Assembly: GCA_964448105.1 (NCBI GenBank)
Contig: CAYUVK010000017.1
Span: forward strand, 1 to 60,297
DNA length: 60,297 bases
Direction of reading: 5' to 3'
Source: CAVQBP01 sp964448105
GTDB lineage: Bacteria; Bacteroidota; Ignavibacteria; Ignavibacteriales; Ignavibacteriaceae
The notes under the pieces were generated by a model. That model did no database searches. It had not been told where the DNA came from and saw nothing but the letters and a program-made list of their open reading frames with translations. A program made the translations under genes and the position numbers. Positions 1 to 8,251 of this stretch are shown piece by piece (the stretch's first letter is position 1; each line of letters starts with the position of its first letter).

Positions 1-8
1 TTAAATCT

Positions 9-380
9 TCATAACATAATATTTGTTAAAGATATAGTTTCACTTCCCGGCATAGAAGCAAAAGTCAACTTATATTCTCCTTCTGAATTATTTACACCAA
101 TTCCTACTTCAGGAGGAATACTATCCAACTGGGAAGAGCCATCAATGTATGAAAAAGAAAATCCGGTACTGTTTGAAATATCTTTGTTGAAAGAGAATAC
201 ACATTGATAAGAAGTTAATTCGAATTGAGCTGTTTGAGCCTTTATAAATACATCAAACTCTATTGTGCTGCTGTTTACTTTTTCTATATTTGTTACATCT
301 ATGAAATAATTAGAATTAGAAAACCCTGTACTAAAATTAATTAATACAATACTAAATAATAATACAACTTTTTTTAACAT
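9..380 (-). CDS. short secreted protein, truncated relative of the T9SS cargo at 9.8 kb
   Basis: About 123 residues with an N-terminal signal peptide (LKK followed by a hydrophobic run, cleavage likely near FSNS). The body resembles the first ~130 residues of the protein at 9831-10649: both share SYQCVFSF, an FSYI-x-GSSQL segment and a similar spacing, which suggests a beta-sandwich (cohesin-like) exported domain. It stops with TGA at 9-11, where the relative continues for about 130 residues including a T9SS sorting domain, so it is probably truncated. Bases after the stop would read on as RF, compatible with a nonsense mutation, but the window edge prevents proof. Of two closely spaced ATGs, the second (380) has better spacing from the AAGG upstream, so I use it. 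Function unknown. Confidence 0.6.
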   Translation of the reverse strand: MLKKVVLLFSIVLINFSTGFSNSNYFIDVTNIEKVNSSTIEFDVFIKAQTAQFELTSYQCVFSFNKDISNSTGFSFSYIDGSSQLDSIPPEVGIGVNNSEGEYKLTFASMPGSETISLTNIML

Positions 381-386
381 TAGCAT

Positions 387-686
387 CTACCTTATAATCA
401 CCTTGACACGAGGGAAAACAAGAAAAATGCCGATGCTATTTTAGGCTATAATAAACTATTAATAGTATTTTTGAATTCAAAAAATTCTTTCTTATAAGTA
501 ATATTTACCGATAAACATTTGATAAAAAAGAAAAGAGAATTACTATTAATTATAATGCAAAAAGGAAATTTGGGGAAATAATGGGGTTAGAGAGATTCAG
601 GGACATATTCAATTTCTTCAGATTTCAATGAATAATTGTTAACAATATTTTCATCGATTAGAGCAAATTAAATAAGTAGATATGAT
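387..686. other. AT-rich intergenic region, nothing recognised
   Basis: This 300-base gap lies between the start of the short secreted protein and the stop of the chemotaxis transducer, both on the minus strand. It must hold the promoter of the secreted protein. I saw no convincing terminator hairpin, RNA gene or additional coding region. Confidence 0.5.
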
Positions 687-2309
687 TTATTGTGATTTAA
701 TTAATTTCCCGTTTTGTCTAATAGAATAATGGTCTTCTTCCTCCTCAATATTTATTCTAAACTTGCTTAATAGACCTTGTAAATTTTCTGTTAATTTATT
801 TAAATCTTCCGCTGATCTAGCAACCATTTGTATTCCTGCACTGCTTTCATTAGTAACATTACTAATGGCTTCAATATTTTTACTTATTTGTTCAGCGGCT
901 GCAGATTGCTCTTCGCTTGCTGTAGCTACCTGGTTTACATCATCTACAACTTTATTGGATGCATTAATTATTCCCCTTAAGGAATCACCGGCTTTGTTTG
1001 CCAGTTCTTTACCCTTTTTAACTTCTTCAGTACCTTCTTCTATCGATTCGACTGCACCCTTTGTATCTTTTTGTATTTGCTTTATCATCCCGGCTATTTC
1101 CTTGGTTGCTTTTGTTGTCCTCTCTGCAAGTTTCCTCACTTCATCCGCAACAACAGCAAATCCTCTTCCCATTTCTCCAGCCCTGGCTGCTTCAATCGCC
1201 GCATTTAATGCAAGCAGGTTTGTTTGATCAGCTATATCATTGATTACCTGAATTATTTCTCCAATCTGATCACTACTTTTACCTAGCTTTTTCACGGTTT
1301 CGGCTGCTTTGGATACTACATCAGCGATCCTCTGCATCCCCTCTACTGTTTCCCCCACAACCTTTCCACCTTCGGCAGCAATTTCCCCGGCATTTTTTGC
1401 ATTCTGTGATGCAGTTCCGGCATTTTTGGTAGTTTCAAGAATTGTCTTAGCCATTTGTTCTATCGCTGCAGCAACATCGATAGTTTGAGATGATTGTTCC
1501 TGGGTTCCGGCTGCCATTTCCTCAATGCTTGAAGATATTTCATTTGATGTATTATCAGTCAATTGAACCGCCGATGCAAAATCCTTAACTGCATTACTAA
1601 ATGAATCTGCCAGGCTATTGATATTATCTTTTATTATTGAATATCCACCCGGATAATCACCTTTCATTCTTGCAGTTAAATTACCCTGTGCCAAAACTTC
1701 GAGTATTTTACTAGATTCATTTATTGGTTTAATTACAGCTACAAAAGTATTATTTAAACCTTGAATAAGTTCTTTAAATCCACCTTTAAATTTCCCCGCA
1801 TCACCGCGTACATTCAACTTTCCATTTATTGCAGCATCCACCAGTAACTTGGATTCATCTGTCATTTCCCGAATAACAGATGTCATTTGATTTATTACAG
1901 GAGAAATCTCATCATTATCATCATTTGGAATAAGTTTAATATCAAATTCACCTTCGGAGATTTTTTTCATGTTGTTTACAATTTTTTCCTTCATTCCTTC
2001 AGCCAGTTTATTAGTTGCATCTGCTATCACGGCAAATTCGTCATTAGAAGTAATATTTATTCTTTGATCCAGATGCCACTTTTCCAATTCCTTTATACTA
2101 AAATAGATTTTTTTCAGAGGTTTATTTATTATAGTTGATATAAAAAGACCAAGAAGGATAGAACAAATTATATTTATTGACAAAATAAAAATCACCTCTC
2201 CCATACTTAATCTAGCAACTATTGAAACTACTATTCCGGCAATAACAGCAACGACACCAATAATGATTATTAGTTTTGTTTTGACTTTTATTCCTATAAA
2301 CGAATTCAT
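687..2309 (-). CDS. methyl-accepting chemotaxis protein without a periplasmic sensor domain
   Basis: A 540-residue transducer that would signal to CheA/CheW at the inner membrane. Two hydrophobic helices (about 12-33 and 38-60) are separated by only a few residues, so the usual extracellular ligand domain is missing. HAMP and HAMP-like repeats follow (about 60-240, with the DEI-x-P-x-x-NQM and LAQGNLTARMKGDYPGG motifs), then a long coiled-coil signalling domain. Its hairpin tip is conserved at about 351-398 (DQTNLLALNAAIEAARAGE, GRGFAVVADEVRKLAERT). Methylation-type EEQS-rich stretches flank it. No che genes are nearby. Such sensorless transducers normally read cytoplasmic or membrane-derived cues. 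The neighbouring hemerythrin suggests oxygen, which is an inference. The start ATG is the only reasonable one before the first helix. Confidence 0.93.
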   Translation of the reverse strand: MNSFIGIKVKTKLIIIIGVVAVIAGIVVSIVARLSMGEVIFILSINIICSILLGLFISTIINKPLKKIYFSIKELEKWHLDQRINITSNDEFAVIADATNKLAEGMKEKIVNNMKKISEGEFDIKLIPNDDNDEISPVINQMTSVIREMTDESKLLVDAAINGKLNVRGDAGKFKGGFKELIQGLNNTFVAVIKPINESSKILEVLAQGNLTARMKGDYPGGYSIIKDNINSLADSFSNAVKDFASAVQLTDNTSNEISSSIEEMAAGTQEQSSQTIDVAAAIEQMAKTILETTKNAGTASQNAKNAGEIAAEGGKVVGETVEGMQRIADVVSKAAETVKKLGKSSDQIGEIIQVINDIADQTNLLALNAAIEAARAGEMGRGFAVVADEVRKLAERTTKATKEIAGMIKQIQKDTKGAVESIEEGTEEVKKGKELANKAGDSLRGIINASNKVVDDVNQVATASEEQSAAAEQISKNIEAISNVTNESSAGIQMVARSAEDLNKLTENLQGLLSKFRINIEEEEDHYSIRQNGKLIKSQ

Positions 2310-2693
2310 ACTATTAACTTTCTTTGTTAATTTTTTTAACTTAAAATATTCTTATAGAATAGAATATTGTCGATTAATTTTCATTTTCAAAATAATAATT
2401 GAATCAAAATTTTTAGTATTATTCCCTTATTAAATCCTTCTAAATTACAAGAGCTAAAATCCATAATGCCATATTATCATAAGTGTTTCTATTACCTACT
2501 ATTATCGTATAAAAATCGATTTTTGTTTAGAATTTTAATGAAGGTTTTTCAGTATGACTTTTAAAGAAAAGAAAAAATGAAGTTATTTAGCGGTACTGTT
2601 ATAAAAATGAACTAAATATTTATTAAGCCTAATTTAATTAATAATTTTCTAAACTAAAATTACTTAATTACACCCTTATTTATCCATTTAATG
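2310..2693. other. AT-rich intergenic region upstream of the chemotaxis gene
   Basis: This 384-base stretch separates the hemerythrin stop from the transducer start (both minus) and should carry the transducer promoter. It holds two small perfect palindromes: TATTCT-TAT-AGAATA at 2347-2361 and AAAAATCGATTTTT at 2511-2524. Either could be an operator, but in such AT-rich DNA chance is not excluded. No gene is seen. Confidence 0.4.
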
Positions 2694-3119
2694 TTATTTA
2701 ATTAAGATTTCTTTATTTATGGTATTCCCCGAAATCTTATCTTTATATTTTTTATCTGACCCCTCTATATGATTAATTAACCAATTTTTTAAGAAATTCA
2801 TCGTATCCATCGTAATTAAATTGCTTCCTTCTTTATATTCTTTTTGAAGCTTAATTACTTGCCGGGTTAATTCCTCGTGTTCTGCTTTATGTTCTTTAAA
2901 AGCAGGGTAATCAAACTTCAACATAATTTGTTCTTCTGTTCGAAAATGTTCTTTTGTATACCATATCAATTCATCAAATATTGTGTGCAATATTTCTTTT
3001 CCTTTGGCTACTTTCATAGCTGTGTGAAGTTCATTAATAATTGCAATTAACTTTTTATGCTGTGAATCCAGCAGGAAATTATTAACACTATATTTTTCAG
3101 ACCATTTTATTAATTCCAT
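2694..3119 (-). CDS. bacteriohemerythrin (single-domain hemerythrin)
   Basis: This 141-residue four-helix protein should bind O2 at a non-heme di-iron site in the cytoplasm. All seven expected ligands are visible: His21 in DSQH, His58 and Glu62 in HFRTEE, His77 and His81 in HKAEH, and His117 and Asp122 in HIEGSD. Length is normal for stand-alone bacterial hemerythrins. It lies between a sensorless chemotaxis transducer and the remains of a second hemerythrin-containing sensor, so a part in oxygen sensing, delivery or storage is likely, but the sequence does not decide between these. An AAGGAT precedes the ATG start. Confidence 0.93.
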   Translation of the reverse strand: MELIKWSEKYSVNNFLLDSQHKKLIAIINELHTAMKVAKGKEILHTIFDELIWYTKEHFRTEEQIMLKFDYPAFKEHKAEHEELTRQVIKLQKEYKEGSNLITMDTMNFLKNWLINHIEGSDKKYKDKISGNTINKEILIK

Positions 3120-3380
3120 TATCCTTCTCCGTTTAGATAAATATTTTTATCGTTAAATAATTAAGATAAAAATTGAGAATTTTTGCATTAAAAAGAACTA
3201 AATAATTCATTTCTATTATCGCTCAAAAAGAATAATTATTTAGTTTTTTTGATTAAAAATAAAAGTATTTTCTTATAAACATCAATAAAAACTAAAGTAT
3301 GTCAATTAAGAAATATTTTTAAAAATTATAATTTTTATTCTGATTTAAAAAGAGGGTAACCTCCAATCAAAAAAATCAAA

Positions 3381-4185
3381 TCATGAAAGTTTGTCTTTAT
3401 ATTTTTTGTCTGTTCCTTCAATATGATTTAAAAGCCAATCTTTTAAAAAAACCATTAAATCCATCGAAATTAAAGATTCGCCTTTTTTAAAACTTCTTTG
3501 AAATTCTATGACTTTGTTAGTTAAATTTTCATGTTCTATTTTATGCTCTTTAAAACCCGGATAATTGGCTTTTAGCATCATTCATTCCTCAGTATTAAAA
3601 TGATATTTATACAATCTTTAATTTTACACCCTGTCATGTCTTCCCAAACCTGGGATAAAAATATCCAATTTCTCCTGGCATTGGTTTCAAAAATGATTTC
3701 TTTTACACTTTCAATTACAGATTTATATTTTCTTTCACTTTCTAACAAAGCTTCCTCAGTTTTTTTCTTTCCGTAATTTCATTTTCTAAAAGTTTAAAAT
3801 ATTTTTTGTTTTTAATATTTATTTTGCCCAAATAACCGATAGCTACTCCAATTATAAAAGTTCCTAACATTCCCCGGAATATTATGCAGCATAATAAATA
3901 TTGAAGGATAACCACTAACCTGAAGTAAGAGAGTATTGACAGGAATTAAGATTAAAGCTGAAATTAAACCCTGCCTATTCCACAATAGAAATGAAGATAA
4001 AATTACTGGTATAATAGTAAGTATTAAAACTTTTTCACCAGCATATGGAAGCAGCAGAATAAAAAGTAATGCATTCAGTAAATAGGAAAACTGTAACAAT
4101 CTGTATCTTTTTCTGCATTAAAAATCAAAGTTCGTCTTTTAATTAAAATTTTATTGAATCCGGGATATTTTCCCTTTAATTTCAT
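3381..4185 (-). pseudogene. decayed membrane sensor with PAS and hemerythrin domains
   Basis: Pieces of one sensor lie in successive frames. Starting from an ATG at 4185, about 29 residues read in one frame (KILIKRRTLIFNAEKDTD). Near 4095-4108 the frame changes and hydrophobic membrane helices follow (about 80 residues, LLNALLFILLLPYAG). Near 3870-3878 it shifts again into GTFIIGVAIGYLGK and a helical linker. At the 7-base T run 3760-3766 (poly-A on the coding strand) it shifts a third time into TEEALLESERKYKS and a PAS start ending WEDMTGC. The rest of the PAS domain and the first half of a hemerythrin are missing near 3605-3620. The hemerythrin half then reads YHFNTEE, an in-frame TGA at 3582-3584 where the intact neighbour has Gln, and MMLKANYPGFKEHKIEH to the end with HIEGTD. 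The start lies 18 bases after the histidine kinase stop, so it was probably its operon partner. Confidence 0.8.
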
Positions 4186-4203
4186 CAAATAAAGGATTTT
4201 TAT

Positions 4204-6858
4204 TTAAACAGTAATCCCCTGTTTTATAAAATCATTTAAAATCTCTGTGGTATCGGCTATAGCTTTTTTTAAGCTTTTTATTCGCATATCTAAATTCATA
4301 ATATCTTTATGCTTACTTGATATTTCAATTGCAAGAGCTTCCTCACCAATTTTAACTGCACCAACTGAGTTACTTGCACCTTTAACGGTATGAGCTTCTT
4401 TGGTTAATTTATCAAAATCTTTTTGTAAAAATAAAGCCTCTATTTTTTGAGATCTTTTTTCCACGTCTTCAACAAAGGTTGATAAAATATCTTTCTGGAA
4501 TGGTACATCTCCCATACTAATTTTTTCGAGATGTTCAAAATCAAAAACTTTTGCCTCCATCTTTATTTCCTCTTTTTGTATAATTTTGTCGGGTTGTATA
4601 TCAAGAAATTTGTCAATGGTTTCAATCATTAAATTTGCAATAATCGGTTTAGTAATGTAATCATTCATTCCTATTGCAAGACATTTTTCCTTATCTCCTG
4701 CAAGAGCATGAGCGGTAATAGCAATTATAGGAATATCTTTTTTAGAACTATTTAATTTCCTTATTTCGGAAGAAGCAGTTAAACCATCCATTTCCGGCAT
4801 TTGAATATCCATTAATACTAATGAATACGAATCGTTTTTTACAGCATCCACTGCTTTAAGACCATTATCTACAGTGTCTACATAATATCCTGCATTATTT
4901 AATAACCTAACAGCTACCTTCTGATTTATAATATTATCTTCGGCAAGCAATAATTTTTGTTTAGAACGTTTCTCCTTTAATTCTTCTTGGTATAATATGT
5001 TTTTTGTTTCCATTTTTTCAGCCGTGAAATTATAATTGTTGTTAAGATTCCTATTTGTTTTTAGATTATTGATATTTTGTTGAGCTTTAAGATTCATAGT
5101 AAATTTAAATTTACTTCCTTTCCCCTCTTCACTTTCTATACTTATATTTCCCCCCATCATATTGATAAACTCTTTACTGATTGCCAGCCCCAAACCAGTT
5201 CCACCATATTTTCTTGTGTGAGAACTATCAACTTGTGAAAAAGGTTTAAATAAAGTACCCTGTTTATCTATTGGTATTCCAATACCCGAATCCTTTATAA
5301 AAGAGTAGATTTTCATTCTGTTTTCTTCACTTTTTTGTGATTCGACATGAATGATTATCTCACCCTTCTCTGTAAATTTAACAGCATTACTTATAAGATT
5401 TAGGTAGATCTGTCTAATCCTTGTTGGATCCCCAATCAAATCGATAGATGAACTAATATGAATATCCTTTATAATTTTTAATCCTTTTTCATTTATTTTA
5501 ACCGATAATAAAGAAAGAGCATTTTCAATTATCTCATTTAAATCGAAATTCTTTTCTTCAAGTTCTACTTTGCCAGATTCGATTTTAGACAAATCCAGGA
5601 TATCATTAATTATTTCTAAAAGTGATTCTGCAGATTGTTTAGCACTAACAATAAATTGTTTCATCTCATCTTTATTGTTATGATTAACCTGCTCAGCTAA
5701 AGTCAAATAACCAATAATTCCGTTCATGGGTGTTCTAATTTCATGGCTCATATTGGCTAAGAATTGACTTTTTATTTCGTTGGATCTAATGGCTTCTTGT
5801 GCCAGTTTATCAGATTTAGTTTTTTCTTCTCTCAATTCCTTTTCAACTTCAACCCTTTTCTTCTCAGCAACAACTTGATTGGAAATGTCTTGAATATTTC
5901 CTTCAAAATAAATTTGATCCGTTTCACTATTCACAGCCAATCTTACACTTAGCTTTACAATTACATCAGAACCATCTTTCCGTTTTAGTAAAATCCTGTA
6001 ATTTCTTATTTCTCCATTTTCTTTAAGTCTCTTGATTACAATATCCCGTTCCTCAGAATATTTGTACACATCTTTCCGGATATCAAGATTCAAAAGTTCT
6101 TCCTTGCTCCCATAACCTAGAAGCTTAATTAATGCAGGATTTACAGTTATAAATTTTCCTTCAATTGTAGATTGAAATATTCCATCAAATGAATTATCGA
6201 AAATAGAACGGAATTTCTTTTCGGATTTTTCTGTGTTTAAAGATTTTTCGGCTAACTGCATACGAAGTTTGTAATTAATCCCGCTGCCGGCAACGGAAAT
6301 TATACTTAGGAAGAGAACAAATAAAACCGATATATACATATTGGGAAGGAAATAGATCGAATGATCATTTAACAAAATAGAACAAGCAAAAACCAGGTTA
6401 TAATATATTGCAACAAAAATCTGGTTCTTTACATCCCAGCTCAAAAAAAGCGCTGATGTAAAAATCATTAAACCGACTATTTGAGAATTTAAAATGAGAG
6501 TCTTCGGCATCAAATAGATCATATATGCCGAAGATATGATTATAATAGACAATAAAATATGGACAAAAAGTATGCTTCTTTTTTGACCAAAAGGAGTATA
6601 CATTAGTACTAAAATTGTAAATGCAATTAGTGTAGCTAAGAGACGGGTTACATAAATATTTAACGTGTAATCTGAAAGATATCTCACTTCGAATATCATT
6701 GAAAAAAGACCTGATATAGCTATCAGAAGTGCCATAATTTTCAGTGGAGTCATTAAAAAGTCATTTGTTTCCCGTTTTAAGTATTCATTCTTTCTTGGTC
6801 CATAGGAAGACTTATCTAAGTAAATACTGCTTAATATATATTTTCCTTTTCCGAACAT
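4204..6858 (-). CDS. hybrid sensor histidine kinase (TM-PAS-HisKA-HATPase-REC-HPt)
   Basis: An 884-residue membrane kinase carrying a complete phosphorelay in one chain. Order: about six membrane helices (37-195), PAS (about 212-325), coiled linker, dimerisation domain with phospho-His372 in SHEIRTP, ATPase domain with Asn491, DSGIGIP (523-529) and GGTGLGL (552-558), receiver domain (about 635-752) with acidic pair Glu640/Asp641, phospho-Asp684 in LMDIQMPEMDG, Thr715 and Lys737, then HPt with His823 in EAHTVKGAS. All catalytic residues are present. Phosphate would pass His372 to Asp684 to His823 and on to an unlinked regulator, none of which is nearby. The membrane region has no large extracellular domain, so the input is probably a membrane or PAS-bound cue. 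It is followed closely by the decayed PAS-hemerythrin sensor. Confidence 0.95.
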   Translation of the reverse strand: MFGKGKYILSSIYLDKSSYGPRKNEYLKRETNDFLMTPLKIMALLIAISGLFSMIFEVRYLSDYTLNIYVTRLLATLIAFTILVLMYTPFGQKRSILFVHILLSIIIISSAYMIYLMPKTLILNSQIVGLMIFTSALFLSWDVKNQIFVAIYYNLVFACSILLNDHSIYFLPNMYISVLFVLFLSIISVAGSGINYKLRMQLAEKSLNTEKSEKKFRSIFDNSFDGIFQSTIEGKFITVNPALIKLLGYGSKEELLNLDIRKDVYKYSEERDIVIKRLKENGEIRNYRILLKRKDGSDVIVKLSVRLAVNSETDQIYFEGNIQDISNQVVAEKKRVEVEKELREEKTKSDKLAQEAIRSNEIKSQFLANMSHEIRTPMNGIIGYLTLAEQVNHNNKDEMKQFIVSAKQSAESLLEIINDILDLSKIESGKVELEEKNFDLNEIIENALSLLSVKINEKGLKIIKDIHISSSIDLIGDPTRIRQIYLNLISNAVKFTEKGEIIIHVESQKSEENRMKIYSFIKDSGIGIPIDKQGTLFKPFSQVDSSHTRKYGGTGLGLAISKEFINMMGGNISIESEEGKGSKFKFTMNLKAQQNINNLKTNRNLNNNYNFTAEKMETKNILYQEELKEKRSKQKLLLAEDNIINQKVAVRLLNNAGYYVDTVDNGLKAVDAVKNDSYSLVLMDIQMPEMDGLTASSEIRKLNSSKKDIPIIAITAHALAGDKEKCLAIGMNDYITKPIIANLMIETIDKFLDIQPDKIIQKEEIKMEAKVFDFEHLEKISMGDVPFQKDILSTFVEDVEKRSQKIEALFLQKDFDKLTKEAHTVKGASNSVGAVKIGEEALAIEISSKHKDIMNLDMRIKSLKKAIADTTEILNDFIKQGITV

Positions 6859-7016
6859 TCTTACTCAATTGTTTTTTTTCAAGAGATATAACAAATTTTT
6901 TATGTAAAGCTCAAAAATTATACCACTAAGTATAATTTTATAATGATCTTTTTAGTTAGTAATTAACTTATTTTTTAATAGATTTCGCCATATTTTTCTC
7001 TATATTATCGTTTAAA

Positions 7017-8075
7017 ATGATAGAAATTTTACATCATATAGATATTGAAATACTTTATTTTTTTAATCATTCATTATCATCTCCAGTATTAGATAAATTT
7101 TTTTCTGTAATAACTAATGTTAATAATTGGTTTATAGCTTATGTAATTCTTCTTTTTATAAGTTTTTTTAAAGGTGGATTAAAAGGAAAAATTGCTGTTT
7201 TGGGGGTAATATTGTTAATCATTTTTACTGATCAGGTTAGTTACAAAATATTAAAAGAAATTTTTCAAAGACCTAGGCCTTGTATAGCCTTGGCAAACGT
7301 TATTACTCCGCTTGGATGCAATGGGACCTGGTCATTTCCATCCAATCATGCAGTTAATAACTTTGCAGCCGCAACTTTCTTCTATATGTTATTCCCAAGA
7401 TTAAAATGGGCTTTATTTATTTCTGCAGCATTAGTTTCCATCTCAAGGATTTACCTTGGATTACATTACCCTTCCGATATTTTAGGAGGTGCAGTTATTG
7501 GATCTGTTTTTGGTTATCTTTTTGCTTTAGCTGCTCTCAAGTTTATTTCGATAATTAATGAACGAAAGATTAAATCAGTCAAACAGAAAAATAACTCTGT
7601 ATTAAATCAAAATGGTAAAATTTCAATTAGGGAATCAAACATAAATGATATACCCTTAATTTATAATTTTATAAAAGAATTAGCAGAATATGAAAAATTA
7701 TCTCACGAAGTAAATGCTTCTGAGACAATTTTAAAGGACTCACTTTTTGGTCCAAATAAATATGCTGATGTTTTCATTGCTGAATACGAAGGAAAACCGG
7801 CAGGACAAGTTTTATTCTTCCATAATTTTTCAACTTTTAAAGGGAGACCTGGCATTTATATTGAAGATATTTATGTTAGCCCACAATATAGGGGTAAAGG
7901 AATCGGTAAAGAATTGCTTAAATATGTAAAGGATTTGGCAAAACAACGAAATTGCGGAAGAGTTGAATGGGTAGTATTAAATTGGAATAAACCGGCAATA
8001 AATTTTTATGAAAAAATTGGTGCTGTTCCCATGAAAGATTGGATTATTTACCGCATATCCGAAGAAAAATTCTAA
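7017..8075 (+). CDS. PAP2-family phosphatase fused to a GNAT N-acetyltransferase
   Basis: A 352-residue protein with two enzymes in one frame. Residues 1-180 are a PAP2 membrane phosphatase with several hydrophobic helices and the three signature motifs: Lys80 to Arg87-Pro88 (KX6RP), PSNH at 108-111, and SRIYLGLHYPSD at 143-154 with His150 and Asp154. This family removes phosphate from lipid phosphates such as phosphatidic acid or undecaprenyl diphosphate. After a polar linker (181-200), residues 201-352 form a GNAT domain like diamine (spermidine/spermine or thialysine) acetyltransferases: IYVSPQYRGKGIGKELL for acetyl-CoA binding, then WNKPAINFYEKIGA. In other bacteria these are usually separate genes. 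Both halves keep their motifs, so the fusion is probably functional, with the acetyltransferase held on the membrane. It is divergent from the kinase gene. Confidence 0.88.
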   Translation: MIEILHHIDIEILYFFNHSLSSPVLDKFFSVITNVNNWFIAYVILLFISFFKGGLKGKIAVLGVILLIIFTDQVSYKILKEIFQRPRPCIALANVITPLGCNGTWSFPSNHAVNNFAAATFFYMLFPRLKWALFISAALVSISRIYLGLHYPSDILGGAVIGSVFGYLFALAALKFISIINERKIKSVKQKNNSVLNQNGKISIRESNINDIPLIYNFIKELAEYEKLSHEVNASETILKDSLFGPNKYADVFIAEYEGKPAGQVLFFHNFSTFKGRPGIYIEDIYVSPQYRGKGIGKELLKYVKDLAKQRNCGRVEWVVLNWNKPAINFYEKIGAVPMKDWIIYRISEEKF

Positions 8076-8251
8076 GTAAATATTCCTTTCCTGTTTTACT
8101 ATAATTATCAAATTTTCTTTATCTTTGATACCTTAATTAAACAAAAAAACTAAAGTTTTCAATAAAATATTCTGAAATTTATTGTTTCAATCAATAATAA
8201 ACTTTTAAAAAATTCTCATTATATAATTAAATATGATTTTGAAAGGAAATA

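Noticed and set aside
763..1227. Long open frame opposite the chemotaxis transducer
   Set aside because: It is antisense to a strongly conserved coiled-coil gene, and its translation shows no family features; similar antisense frames over rpoC, rpoB and ribosomal genes were dropped for the same reason.
3582..3584. In-frame TGA in the hemerythrin remnant read as selenocysteine or recoded codon
   Set aside because: TGA is used as an ordinary stop in intact genes here (map, rplD). The same stretch has frameshifts and a deletion, so it is decay.
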